64,000 bases of DNA, taken from Conyzicola lurida. Lineage in GTDB: Bacteria > Actinomycetota > Actinomycetes > Actinomycetales > Microbacteriaceae. The translations under genes were made by a program, and so were the position numbers. Below are positions 39,801 through 47,415 of this stretch, one piece after another. Below the pieces are notes generated by a model. It worked only from the letters and a program-made list of their open reading frames with translations, did no database searches and was not told where the DNA came from. Numbering within the stretch: the stretch's first letter is position 1; each line of letters starts with the position of its first letter. The stretch covers positions 1,302,001 through 1,366,000 of the forward strand of contig NZ_JACHMJ010000001.1 of the NCBI RefSeq assembly GCF_014204935.1, given 5' to 3'.

Positions 39801-40392
39801 CCTCTACGTCTCCGACCACCCGCTCGCCGGGCTCGAGGTCGCGCTCGCCAAACACGCGAGCGCGACGATCACCGACCTGCTCGCGGGCGAAGTGGCAGGC
39901 GACGGAGAACACGTCACCGTGGCCGGCCTCATCACGAGCGTGCAGCACCGCGTCGCCAAGAACTCGGGCAACCAGTACGGCATCATCTCGGTGGAGGACT
40001 TCGGCGCGCAGATCGACGTGATGTTCCTCGGCAAGGCGTACCAGGAGTTCGCGCCCGAGCTGGTCAACGACTCCGTCGTGGTTATCCGCGGCCGGGTGAG
40101 CATGCGCGACGACGGCATGAACCTGCACGGCTCGAGCCTGATGGTGCCCGAACTCGGCCAGGGCGGCACCGCGGGATCGATCATGATCTCGCTCGCCGAC
40201 ACCCGGGCCACGCCGCCCACGATCCGCGCGCTCAAAGAGATGCTCGTGCGACACAAAGGCGAGGGCGAGGTGCGCCTTCGACTCACCAAGGGCGACGTCG
40301 GGCGCATCTACGAGCTCCCGTACTCGGTCCAGACCACCGGCGACTTCTTCGGCGAGCTGAAGAGCCTGCTCGGGCCCGGCTGCCTGGTCTGA
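36856..40392 (+). CDS. dnaE: DNA polymerase III alpha subunit
   Basis: Replicative polymerase catalytic subunit; 1178 aa. PHP domain first (FVHLHVHSEYSMLDGAA), then the polymerase core with GPGRGSAAGSMASYAMGIT and MPDVDVDFDD (D416/D418 region as catalytic acids), followed by the helix-hairpin-helix (ALGIENLKRQWGVHAAGVI is upstream), and an OB fold near residue 1000 (HVTVAGLITSVQHR). DnaE1 type by length and PHP placement. TTG start 36856 with weak ribosome site. Confidence 0.97.
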   Translation: MPSNDSFVHLHVHSEYSMLDGAARVGPLMKAAAAEGMPAIAMTDHGNMFGAYDFWKQATANGVKPIIGTEAYITPGTARGDRTRVRWGGQHQNQDDVGGSGSYTHMTLLSENNEGMHNLFRLSSLASIEGFYFKPRMDRELLSQYGKGIIATTGCVGGEVQTRLRLGQYEEARQAASDFQDIFGKGNFFAEVMDHGIDIERRTMEDLFRLAKELDLPLVATNDLHYTHAHDSTAHAALLCVQSASTLDDPNRFKFDSDEFYLKSAAQMRHLFRDHPEACDNTLLIAERCEVNFEHRDLMPRFPVPEGETEASWFEKEVAAGMMRRFHNAPSEAHLAQAKYEVDVIKQMGFPGYFLVVADFITWAKQQGIRVGPGRGSAAGSMASYAMGITELDPLAHGLIFERFLNPDRVSMPDVDVDFDDRRRGEVIRYVTDKYGDDRVAQIVTYGTIKAKQALKDSSRVLGMPYSVGEKLTKAMPPAIMGKDIALGDIMNKDAPRWKEASDIRAVIETDMEAAKVFETALGIENLKRQWGVHAAGVILSAEPLLDVLPIMKREDDGAIITQFDQPPLEDLGLIKMDFLGLRNLTIIEDALKMIEKNTGSKLVIEDLDLDADQKTYDLLARGDTLGVFQLDGGPMRALLKQLKPTSFEDISAVIALYRPGPMGMNSHTNYALRKNGLQAIEAIHPELEEPLRESLGITYGLIVYQEQVMFVAQKVAGFSLGQADVLRRAMGKKKKSELDKQFADFEAGMIGNGYSAAAVKVLWDTLMPFADYAFNKAHSAGYGVLSYWTAYLKANFPAEYMAALLTSVGDSKDKLGMYLNECRRMGIKVLAPDVNESFVDFTAVPSADGTVGDIRFGLGAVRNVGANVVEGIRSSREAKGRFESFHDFLAKVPLQVTNKRTVESLIKAGAFDSLGSTRRALLEIHEDAVDGSVNVKRTEATGQAGFDFDSLFDEPQETSKVPDRPEWAKRDKLAFEREMLGLYVSDHPLAGLEVALAKHASATITDLLAGEVAGDGEHVTVAGLITSVQHRVAKNSGNQYGIISVEDFGAQIDVMFLGKAYQEFAPELVNDSVVVIRGRVSMRDDGMNLHGSSLMVPELGQGGTAGSIMISLADTRATPPTIRALKEMLVRHKGEGEVRLRLTKGDVGRIYELPYSVQTTGDFFGELKSLLGPGCLV

Positions 40393-40397
40393 ATAGT

Positions 40398-40430
40398 CGC
40401 GGCTGGGAAGATTCTCATCTCCCAGCCGCG
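40398..40430. terminator. Bidirectional terminator hairpin, dnaE / flavin reductase
   Basis: Perfect 11-bp stem CGCGGCTGGGA / TCCCAGCCGCG with an 11-nt loop between convergent genes. Confidence 0.85.
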
Positions 40431-40446
40431 GCCCGGCTCTGGATTT

Positions 40447-40947
40447 CTACAGCGCCCGCGGCGTCATGTAGGTGCGCTCGTGGTACAGCAGCGCCTCGTC
40501 TTCGTCGCCGAGCGCGCCGTCCTCGATCTGCACGATGACGACCGCGTTGTTGTGCACGGGGTGCACCTCGATGATGCGGCCGACCATCCACGCGGTGACG
40601 TCGTTGAGCACGGGCACGCCGTGCGGACCCTCGTGCCAGTGGTCGCCGACGAAGCGCACGGCGTTGTCGGCGGCGAGCTTCTCGGCGAGGTGACGCGAGC
40701 GCGGACCGAGCGTGTGGATCGCGACGTAGTTGCCCACCGTCATCGCCGGCCACGCGCTCGCGATGCGGGCCATGTTGAACGTGACGAGCGGCGGCACGGC
40801 CGCGAGGCTCGCCAGCGACGTGGCGGTGAATCCGACGGGGGAGCCGTCGGGGGCGACCGAGGTGATCGCGGCGACGCCGGCGGCGTGCCGGCGGAACGTC
40901 TGCTTGAAGGCCTCGAGGTCGCTGGGGGAGGTGGATGCGTCGGTCAT
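40447..40947 (-). CDS. Flavin reductase domain protein
   Basis: FMN-binding split-barrel reductase of the HpaC/FRP-like family, 166 aa. It has FRRHAAGVAAITSVAPDGSPVGFTATSLASL, PPLVTFNMA and a C-terminal HERTYMTPRAL. Partner monooxygenase unknown; no oxygenase gene is adjacent. ATG 40947 chosen; ATG 40980 would add MSIPLQRLNPL. Neither has a strong ribosome site. Confidence 0.88.
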   Translation of the reverse strand: MTDASTSPSDLEAFKQTFRRHAAGVAAITSVAPDGSPVGFTATSLASLAAVPPLVTFNMARIASAWPAMTVGNYVAIHTLGPRSRHLAEKLAADNAVRFVGDHWHEGPHGVPVLNDVTAWMVGRIIEVHPVHNNAVVIVQIEDGALGDEDEALLYHERTYMTPRAL

Positions 40948-41028
40948 TAACGGGTTCAATCTCTGAAGAGGGATGCTCATTCCCGACGGCCGGGTATCGG
41001 GCGGTCTATCCGCACGCTGGCGCGCAAC

Positions 41029-41034
41029 TACGAT
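41029..41034 (+). promoter_or_regulatory. -10 hexamer TACGAT, leaderless hisD
   Basis: Ends 9 nt before the hisD ATG at 41044; no ribosome site between. Confidence 0.55.
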
Positions 41035-41043
41035 GGTGAAGCC

Positions 41044-42351
41044 ATGATTCAAATCATTGACCTCCGGGACATCCAGCCTAACCGTGTCGACCTCGCCGAC
41101 CTCATTCCCCGGTCGAAGACCGACTTCTCGGTCGCGACCGACATCGCGAGAGGGCTCATCGACGCCGTCCGCGAACGCGGGGAAGAGGCTCTGCTCGAGC
41201 AGGCGGAGCGCCTCGACGGCGTCCGCCCCGCCCAGGTGCGCATCCACGCCGAGGAGATCGGCGCCGCGGTGCGCGACCTCGACCCCGCCGTGCGTTCCTC
41301 GCTCGAAGAGGCGATCAGCCGCGTCACGACCGCGTCCGAGGCGCAGCTTCCGCTCGCCAAGGTCACGCAGCTCGGCGACGGCGCCGAGGTCATCCAGCGC
41401 TGGCAGCCGGTGAAGCGCGTCGGCCTCTACGTGCCCGGCGGCAAGGCCGTCTACCCCTCCAGCGTCGTTATGAACGTCGTTCCCGCGCAGGTCGCCGGCG
41501 TCTCGTCCATCGCTCTCGCCTCGCCGGCCCAGAAGCAGTTCGACGGCTCCGTGCACCCCACGATCCTCGCCGCGGCCGGCCTGCTCGGCGTCGACGAGGT
41601 CTACGCCATGGGCGGTGCCGGCGCGGTCGGCGCGTTCGCCTACGGCGTGCCGTCGCTCGGCCTCGACCCGGTGCAGGTCATCACCGGCCCGGGCAACATC
41701 TACGTGGCCGCGGCCAAGCGTCTCGTCCGTGGCGTCGCCGGCATCGACTCCGAAGCCGGTCCGACCGAAATCCTCGTGATCGCGGATGCCACGGCCGACG
41801 CACGCCTCGTGGCAGCCGACCTCGTCAGCCAGGCCGAGCACGACGAGATGGCGGCGGCCCTGCTCGTCACCGATTCCGCCGAGTTCGGCGACCGGGTGCG
41901 CGCCGAGCTCGAGATCATCGCCGCCAGCACGCACCACTCCGCGCGCGTCATCGAGGCGCTCGACGGCCAGCAGTCCGCGATCGTGCTGGTCGCCGACATG
42001 GGGGCCGCCGCGGCGTTCAGCAATGCCTACGGTCCCGAACACCTCGAGATCCAGACCGAGCAACCGGGCGCCGTGCTCGACCTCATCGACAGCGCGGGAG
42101 CGATCTTCCTCGGCGAGAACTCGCCGGTCAGCCTCGGCGACTACCTCGCCGGCTCCAACCACGTGCTGCCCACCGGCGGCCAGTCGCACTTCTCGTCCGG
42201 CCTCGGCGCGTACACGTTCCTGCGCCCGCAGCAGATCGTCAAGTACTCGAGAAGCGCCCTGCAGGAGGTGGAGGCCCGCATCGTGGCCCTCAGTTCGGCG
42301 GAGGACCTCCCGGCCCACGGCGACGCGATCACGGCGCGGTTCACCCGGTAG
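41044..42351 (+). CDS. hisD: Histidinol dehydrogenase
   Basis: Last two steps of histidine synthesis, oxidising L-histidinol to L-histidine with NAD and Zn; 435 aa. Conserved VGLYVPGGKAVYPSSVVMN, ITGPGNIYVAAAKR, GIDSEAGPTEIL, SQAEHDEMAAALLVT and GPEHLEIQT are present. Other his genes are not in the window. Confidence 0.96.
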   Translation: MIQIIDLRDIQPNRVDLADLIPRSKTDFSVATDIARGLIDAVRERGEEALLEQAERLDGVRPAQVRIHAEEIGAAVRDLDPAVRSSLEEAISRVTTASEAQLPLAKVTQLGDGAEVIQRWQPVKRVGLYVPGGKAVYPSSVVMNVVPAQVAGVSSIALASPAQKQFDGSVHPTILAAAGLLGVDEVYAMGGAGAVGAFAYGVPSLGLDPVQVITGPGNIYVAAAKRLVRGVAGIDSEAGPTEILVIADATADARLVAADLVSQAEHDEMAAALLVTDSAEFGDRVRAELEIIAASTHHSARVIEALDGQQSAIVLVADMGAAAAFSNAYGPEHLEIQTEQPGAVLDLIDSAGAIFLGENSPVSLGDYLAGSNHVLPTGGQSHFSSGLGAYTFLRPQQIVKYSRSALQEVEARIVALSSAEDLPAHGDAITARFTR

Positions 42352-42384
42352 CCGCAACATCCCACCCTTTCGGGGTACGGGGTT

Positions 42385-42390
42385 TAAGAT
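42385..42390 (+). promoter_or_regulatory. -10 hexamer TAAGAT, leaderless nrdR
   Basis: Ends 9 nt before ATG 42400 without a ribosome site; preceded by TTT. Confidence 0.6.
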
Positions 42391-42399
42391 CGAAGAACT

Positions 42400-42876
42400 A
42401 TGTTCTGCCCCTTCTGCCGCCATCCCGACAGCCGCGTTGTCGACTCCCGCACGAGCGACGACGGAATGTCGATCCGTCGACGCCGCCAATGCCCCGAATG
42501 CGGGCGCCGCTTCAGCACCACAGAGACCGCGAGCCTGATGGTCATCAAGCGCAACGGGGTCGTCGAGCCGTTCAGCCGCGAGAAGATCGTGAGCGGCGTG
42601 CGCAAGGCGTGCCAGGGCCGACCGGTCACCGACACCGACCTCGCCGTCCTCGCGCAGAAGGTCGAGGAGGCCATCCGCGCCACCGGCGCGGCGCAGATCG
42701 AAGCCAACGACATCGGGCTCGCCATCCTGCCGCCCCTCCGTGATCTCGACGAGGTCGCCTATCTGCGCTTCGCCAGCGTCTACCAGGGCTTCGACTCGCT
42801 CGAGGACTTTGAAAGCGCCATCACGCTGTTGCGCGTGAGCCACGAGTCGAAGCCGGCACCGCTCGTCGCGGAATAA
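42400..42876 (+). CDS. nrdR: Transcriptional repressor NrdR
   Basis: Repressor of ribonucleotide reductase genes; 158 aa. Zinc ribbon [16 protein letters not shown] and [15 protein letters not shown], then an ATP-cone ([24 protein letters not shown]) binding ATP/dATP. Standard length. Confidence 0.97.
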   Translation: MFCPFCRHPDSRVVDSRTSDDGMSIRRRRQCPECGRRFSTTETASLMVIKRNGVVEPFSREKIVSGVRKACQGRPVTDTDLAVLAQKVEEAIRATGAAQIEANDIGLAILPPLRDLDEVAYLRFASVYQGFDSLEDFESAITLLRVSHESKPAPLVAE

Positions 42877-42911
42877 CACCCGCGGGGACAGGTGCGTATG
42901 GGCACGCGCTG

Positions 42912-42917
42912 TAGCGT
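42912..42917 (+). promoter_or_regulatory. -10 hexamer TAGCGT, leaderless pyrD
   Basis: Ends 10 nt before ATG 42928; no ribosome site in the gap. Confidence 0.5.
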
Positions 42918-42927
42918 TGACCCCAGC

Positions 42928-43956
42928 ATGTACAAACTCCTCTTCTCCACGGTCCTCACCCGCATCGACCCGGAACGCGCGCACCACCTCGCGTTCGTCG
43001 TGATCCAGCGGTTGCCGCTGCTCGGCATCGGTGCGCTCGTGCGCCGCTTCACCCGACCCGACCCGAGCCTCGCCGTCAGCGCCCTCGGTCTCGAGTTCGA
43101 CTCGCCGTTCGGTGTGGCCGCGGGCTTCGACAAGGACGGCAACGCCATCCGCGGTCTCGGCCAGCTCGGGTTCGGCCACGTCGAGGTCGGCACGATCACC
43201 GCGCGCCCGCAGCCGGGCAACCCGCGGCCGCGACTGTTCCGCCTCGTGCCGGACCGCGCCGTCGTCAACCGCATGGGGTTCAACAACCACGGAGCCGCCG
43301 CCGCCCGCGACCGGCTAGCCCGCGAGGCCCGTCGCCCGTCCCGGCCCGTCATCGGCGTCAACATCGGCAAGTCCCGTGTGGTCGAGGTGGATGACGCGAT
43401 CTCCGACTACCTCGAGAGCGCGCGACTGCTCGCACCCGCCGCCGACTACCTCGTGGTCAACGTCAGCTCGCCGAACACGCCGGGCCTGCGCGGCCTGCAG
43501 GAGCTCGACAAGCTCGCCCCGCTGCTGACCGCCGTGCAGGGCGGAGCCGGCGACACGCCCGTGCTCGTCAAGATCGCCCCCGATCTCAGCAACGAGGAGG
43601 TCGCCCGCATCACCGAGCTCGCCCTGCGCCTCGGCCTCGCCGGCATCATCGCCAACAACACGACGCTTTCGCGCGAGGGGCTCGCAACCGACGCCGCGGT
43701 CGTCGAGGCGGCCGGCGCCGGGGGACTCTCCGGAGCGCCCCTCGCCGCCCGCTCGCTCGAGCTGCTCGTGCTCATCCGCTCGCTCGTGCCGGCCGACTTC
43801 TGCGTGATCTCCGTCGGCGGGGTCGAGACGGCGGCGGATGTCGCGGCCCGGCTCGACGCCGGTGCGACCCTCGTGCAGGGCTACACGGGGTTCCTCTACC
43901 TCGGTCCGCTCTGGGCCCGCCGGATCAACCGCGGCCTGGTCGCACTGCGCGGCTAG
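42928..43956 (+). CDS. pyrD: Dihydroorotate dehydrogenase (quinone), class 2
   Basis: Membrane-linked flavoenzyme of pyrimidine synthesis passing electrons to quinone; 342 aa. N-terminal helix PERAHHLAFVVIQRLP, FGVAAGFDKDGNAI, GTITARPQPGNPRPRLFRL, NRMGFNNHG and NVSSPNTPGLRGLQ (catalytic Ser of class 2) are clear. ATG 42928 chosen over in-frame 42892 from homologue starts and its -10. Confidence 0.96.
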   Translation: MYKLLFSTVLTRIDPERAHHLAFVVIQRLPLLGIGALVRRFTRPDPSLAVSALGLEFDSPFGVAAGFDKDGNAIRGLGQLGFGHVEVGTITARPQPGNPRPRLFRLVPDRAVVNRMGFNNHGAAAARDRLAREARRPSRPVIGVNIGKSRVVEVDDAISDYLESARLLAPAADYLVVNVSSPNTPGLRGLQELDKLAPLLTAVQGGAGDTPVLVKIAPDLSNEEVARITELALRLGLAGIIANNTTLSREGLATDAAVVEAAGAGGLSGAPLAARSLELLVLIRSLVPADFCVISVGGVETAADVAARLDAGATLVQGYTGFLYLGPLWARRINRGLVALRG

Positions 43957-43968
43957 CGAGCCGACGCA

Positions 43969-44001
43969 AAAGGGGATCGAGCCGTCGGCTCGATCCCCTT
44001 T
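43969..44001. terminator. Bidirectional terminator, pyrD / DUF3043
   Basis: Perfect 15-bp stem AAAGGGGATCGAGCC / GGCTCGATCCCCTTT with a 3-nt loop between convergent genes. Confidence 0.92.
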
Positions 44002-44014
44002 GTCGTTGTCCCGA

Positions 44015-44599
44015 CTAGCTCGGGTACTGGCGGCGCTTGACCTGCGGCTTCGGCAGACGCATCAGGCGCAGCTGCAGGGCGCGCATGGCGGCGTACCAGC
44101 GAAGGCCGGTCTCGACGTTGTCCTCGCCGTACTTCGCCTTGAGCTTCTTGCGGATGATGAATCCGACGATCACCGTGTCGATTACCGCGGCGATGAAGAA
44201 GAGCCAGAGCAGGGCGAACGCGCCGACCTGCACCTCGGGCTGGGGGAAGACCGTCAGGATCAGCACGACGACCATGATCGGGATCAGGAACTCGCCGATG
44301 CTGGTGCGCGCGTCGATGTAGTCGCGCACGTAGCGGCGCTGCACGCCACGGTCACGCACGGGCATGTACTTCTCGACGCCGTTCGCCATACCGATGCGCT
44401 GCTTCTCACGCTCGGTGGCGAGGGCGGCCTTCGACTGGCGACGCGCCTCCGCGCGGTCGTTGGAAACGAGGGGACGCTTGCGCGCCTCCTCCTTCTCGCG
44501 GCGGGTGGGCGTGGGACGGCCCTTGCCGGTGGAGATGCTGTCTTGGTTCAGTTCGTAACCGACTTCGTTATCGGTCGAGCTGTTGGAGTTCCTGGCCAC
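44015..44599 (-). CDS. DUF3043 membrane protein
   Basis: Actinobacterial membrane protein of unknown function, 194 aa. Basic N-terminus with GKGRPTPTRREKEEARKRPL, then two transmembrane segments (~107-127 and 132-152), then a basic C-terminus ending RRQYPS. GTG 44599 is preceded by AAGGACT; its start region is back to back with the M20 gene. Confidence 0.87.
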   Translation of the reverse strand: MARNSNSSTDNEVGYELNQDSISTGKGRPTPTRREKEEARKRPLVSNDRAEARRQSKAALATEREKQRIGMANGVEKYMPVRDRGVQRRYVRDYIDARTSIGEFLIPIMVVVLILTVFPQPEVQVGAFALLWLFFIAAVIDTVIVGFIIRKKLKAKYGEDNVETGLRWYAAMRALQLRLMRLPKPQVKRRQYPS

Positions 44600-44626
44600 G
44601 ATGAGTCCTTGCGCTTGGGGTCGCCT

Positions 44627-44632
44627 TAAGAT
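44627..44632 (+). promoter_or_regulatory. -10 hexamer TAAGAT, leaderless M20 gene
   Basis: Ends 7 nt before ATG 44640; no ribosome site. Confidence 0.6.
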
Positions 44633-44639
44633 TACCTGC

Positions 44640-46055
44640 ATGACAGATTTCGAGCAGACAAACCCCGCCAACTCCCACCCTTCGCTCGACGCTCTGCGCG
44701 AAACCGTGCAGCTGGGACTGCCGGCGGCGATCGCCGATCTCTCCAGCCTGGTGCGCATCCCGTCCGTCTCGTGGGACGGCTTCGACCCCGCCCACGTGGC
44801 CGCCAGCGCCGACGCCGTGAAGGCCCTGTTCGACGGCGTCGGCGTCTTCGAGTCGGTCGAGATCGCGCGTGCCCCCATCGGATCGACCGAGACCCTCGGC
44901 CAGCCCGCCGTGCTCGCGACCCGCGCGGCCCGCAACGGCCGCCCGACGGTCCTCCTCTACGCGCACCACGACGTGCAGCCCCAGGGCGACGAGGCCTCCT
45001 GGGACTCCGCGCCCTTCGAGCCCACCGTGCGCGGCGACCGCCTGTACGGGCGCGGCGCCTCCGACGACAAGGCCGGCGTCATGTCCCACGTCGCCGCCAT
45101 CCGCGCCTTCGCCGCGACCGTCGGCACCGACTTCGACCTCGGACTCGCCGTCTTCATCGAGGGGGAGGAGGAATTCGGATCACGCTCGTTCTCCAACTTC
45201 CTCACCCAGAACCAGGCGGCCCTCGCCGCCGACGTCATCATCGTTGCCGACTCGGACAACTGGAACGTCACCACCCCGTCGCTCACGGTCGCCCTGCGCG
45301 GCAACGTGGCGTTCAAGCTCACGGTTTCCACCCTCGAGCACGCCTCGCACTCGGGCATGTTCGGGGGAGCGGCGCCCGACGCCATGCTCGCCACGATCGC
45401 CCTGCTCGCCACCCTGCACGACGAGAACGGGTCCGTCGCGGTCGACGGCCTCACCTCGTGGGAGACGGAGACTCCCGACTACCCCGAGGAGCAGCTGCGC
45501 GAGGAAGCGGCGCTGCTGCCCGGCGTCCTCCCGATCGGCACCGGCACGGTGCTGAGCCGGCTCTGGGCGCAGCCGGCCATCACCATCACCGGAATCGACG
45601 CGCCCACCGTGGTCAACGCGTCGAATACGCTCATCCCGACGGTCACCGTCAAGCTCAGCGCGCGCATCGCGCCCGGCCAGAACGCGGCGGACGCCTACGC
45701 GGCGCTCGAGGCGCACCTGCGCGCCCACGCCCCGTTCGGCGCGCACATCGCGATCGACAACGTCGACCTCGGCAGTCCGTTCCTCGTCGACACCGACGGG
45801 TGGGCCGCCACGGAGGCGAAGGCGGCGATGCACGAGGCGTGGGGGACCCCGGCCGTCGAGACCGGCATCGGCGGATCGATCCCGTTCATCGCCGACCTCG
45901 TCACCGTGTTCCCCGAGGCGCAGATCCTCGTGACCGGCGTCGAAGACCCCGACACCCGCGCGCACAGCCCGAACGAGTCGCAACACCTGGGAGTCTTCCA
46001 GCGGGCGATCCTCACCGAGGCCGTTTTGTTCGCAAAACTCAACGACCGCGCGTAG
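44640..46055 (+). CDS. M20-family dipeptidase
   Basis: Zinc metallopeptidase (PepV/CNDP-like), 471 aa. Metal and catalytic motifs: LLYAHHDVQPQGD, GRGASDDKAG, EGEEEFGSRSF and DTRAHSPNES; a dimerisation domain lies between ~190 and 390 with HASHSGMFGGAAPDAM. Substrate not predictable beyond small peptides. Confidence 0.92.
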   Translation: MTDFEQTNPANSHPSLDALRETVQLGLPAAIADLSSLVRIPSVSWDGFDPAHVAASADAVKALFDGVGVFESVEIARAPIGSTETLGQPAVLATRAARNGRPTVLLYAHHDVQPQGDEASWDSAPFEPTVRGDRLYGRGASDDKAGVMSHVAAIRAFAATVGTDFDLGLAVFIEGEEEFGSRSFSNFLTQNQAALAADVIIVADSDNWNVTTPSLTVALRGNVAFKLTVSTLEHASHSGMFGGAAPDAMLATIALLATLHDENGSVAVDGLTSWETETPDYPEEQLREEAALLPGVLPIGTGTVLSRLWAQPAITITGIDAPTVVNASNTLIPTVTVKLSARIAPGQNAADAYAALEAHLRAHAPFGAHIAIDNVDLGSPFLVDTDGWAATEAKAAMHEAWGTPAVETGIGGSIPFIADLVTVFPEAQILVTGVEDPDTRAHSPNESQHLGVFQRAILTEAVLFAKLNDRA

Positions 46056-46058
46056 AAT
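46053..46058 (+). promoter_or_regulatory. -10 hexamer TAGAAT, leaderless erpA-like gene
   Basis: Overlaps the M20 stop codon and ends 7 nt before ATG 46066. Confidence 0.6.
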
Positions 46059-46065
46059 CGCGACC

Positions 46066-46434
46066 ATGACTGACACCACCCTGACTCCCGCTGCGCCCGC
46101 AGCCGCTCACGGCGTCGGACTTTCGGATGCGGCAGCGCAGAAAGTCCGCAGCCTCATGACGCAGGAGGGTCGCGACGACCTCCGCCTGCGCGTCGCCGTC
46201 CAGCCGGGCGGTTGCTCCGGCCTCATCTACCAGCTCTACTTCGACGAGCGTTTCCTCGACGGTGACGCCTCCGTCGACTTCGGCGAGGGTGTCGAGGTCG
46301 TCGTCGACAAGATGAGCGTGCCCTATCTCGACGGCGCGTCGATCGATTTCGAAGACACGATTCAAAAGCAGGGATTCACGATCGACAACCCGAATGCCGC
46401 GGGAAGCTGCGCCTGCGGAGACTCTTTCCACTAA
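46066..46434 (+). CDS. erpA: IscA/ErpA-type iron-sulfur carrier (HesB family)
   Basis: Iron-sulfur cluster carrier, 122 aa. The three ligand cysteines are present: QPGGCSGLIYQ and GSCACGDSFH. LSDAAAQKVRSLM and FLDGASIDFEDTIQKQGFTIDNPNA are family signatures. It precedes the oxidase genes as HesB does in mycobacteria. Confidence 0.93.
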   Translation: MTDTTLTPAAPAAAHGVGLSDAAAQKVRSLMTQEGRDDLRLRVAVQPGGCSGLIYQLYFDERFLDGDASVDFGEGVEVVVDKMSVPYLDGASIDFEDTIQKQGFTIDNPNAAGSCACGDSFH

Positions 46435-46457
46435 AAAAGGACCGAGACACGACGCGC

Positions 46458-46489
46458 AAGAGGCACTGACCGGAAGGTCGGTGCCTCTT
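46458..46489 (+). terminator. Hairpin terminator after erpA
   Basis: 14-bp stem (46458-46471 with 46476-46489, one mismatch), loop GGAA; the ctaC -10 follows 8 nt later. Confidence 0.85.
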
Positions 46490-46497
46490 CGTCGTTA

Positions 46498-46503
46498 TAG
46501 ACT
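46498..46503 (+). promoter_or_regulatory. Putative -10 (TAGACT) for ctaC operon
   Basis: TAGACT precedes ctaC with an expected leader of about 31 nt carrying CGAGAGG. An in-frame GTG at 46508 lies too close to the -10 for a leaderless start. Confidence 0.5.
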
Positions 46504-46540
46504 CGATGTGTTCCAGTCCGTGTCATCCGAGAGGTTCCAG

Positions 46541-47410
46541 GTGCGCTCCAAACGCCTAAGTCGATGGGCCATTATCCCCATTGCGGTCGCAGTCTCGGTG
46601 GTTCTCGCCGGCTGCACGCAGGCCCAGTTGCAGGGCTGGTTGCCCGGCGATCCCGATACGACCAACCACACCAGCCGCATCATGGGCCTGTGGGTCACCT
46701 CCTGGATCGTGCTGCTCGCGGTCGGTGTCATCACGTGGGGCCTCGTCATCTGGGCCGCGGTCGTCTACCGTCGCCGCAAGGGCCAGACCGGACTTCCCGT
46801 GCAGATGCGCTACAACCTGCCGGTCGAGATTTTCTACACGATCGTCCCCCTCATCCTCGTGCTGGGCTTCTTCGCCTTCACCGCACGTGACCAGGCCGCC
46901 ATCGAGGCCGACCCGGGCGACCCCGACGTCACCATCGAGGTCTTCGGCAAGCGCTGGGCGTGGGACTTCAACTACATCGACGAGAACGTCTACAGCGCCG
47001 GTGTCCAGGCCACCGAGCTCGACGACTCCGACAGCGTCGACGTCGACGCCCTGCCCGTCCTCTACCTGCCGGTCGACCAGAAGGTCCAGATCGACATCGA
47101 GTCGCGCGACGTCATCCACTCGTTCTGGATCATCGACTTCCTCTACAAGAAGGACATGATCCCCGGCAAGTCGAACCACATGTACTTCACGCCGACCAAA
47201 ATCGGCACCTACCAGGGCAAGTGCGCCGAGCTCTGCGGCGAGTACCACTCGCTCATGCTCTTCCAGGTGAAGGTCGTGTCGCAGGAAGACTACGACGCCT
47301 ACATCGAGGGCCAGCGCGCAGCCGGCTTCGAAGGCCGTCTCGGCGAGGAATACAACACCAACACCAACCTGCCCGGCACCGGCGCGGTTGACCACAGCGA
47401 AGAAGGCTGA
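46541..47410 (+). CDS. ctaC: Cytochrome c oxidase subunit II
   Basis: CuA-bearing subunit of the aa3 oxidase; 289 aa. Lipobox-like VLAGC near residue 21, two transmembrane helices (~50-72, 95-115), then the CuA domain with HSFWIIDF and the ligand loop [15 protein letters not shown] 46541 is favoured by GAGAGG upstream and by the lipoprotein signal. Start of ctaC-ctaD-ctaF operon. Confidence 0.95.
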   Translation: MRSKRLSRWAIIPIAVAVSVVLAGCTQAQLQGWLPGDPDTTNHTSRIMGLWVTSWIVLLAVGVITWGLVIWAAVVYRRRKGQTGLPVQMRYNLPVEIFYTIVPLILVLGFFAFTARDQAAIEADPGDPDVTIEVFGKRWAWDFNYIDENVYSAGVQATELDDSDSVDVDALPVLYLPVDQKVQIDIESRDVIHSFWIIDFLYKKDMIPGKSNHMYFTPTKIGTYQGKCAELCGEYHSLMLFQVKVVSQEDYDAYIEGQRAAGFEGRLGEEYNTNTNLPGTGAVDHSEEG

Positions 47411-47415
47411 TCGCG

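Noticed and set aside
36871-40254. 1127-aa antisense ORF opposite dnaE
   Set aside because: Shadow of a GC-rich real gene: no ribosome site, His/Val/Asp-rich translation typical of antisense frames, no family resemblance, while the sense frame is a clear DNA polymerase.
40948-43290. Long N-terminal extension of the flavin reductase ORF (to 947 aa)
   Set aside because: The extension is antisense to hisD, nrdR and pyrD and has no recognisable domain; the reductase fold starts near 40947.
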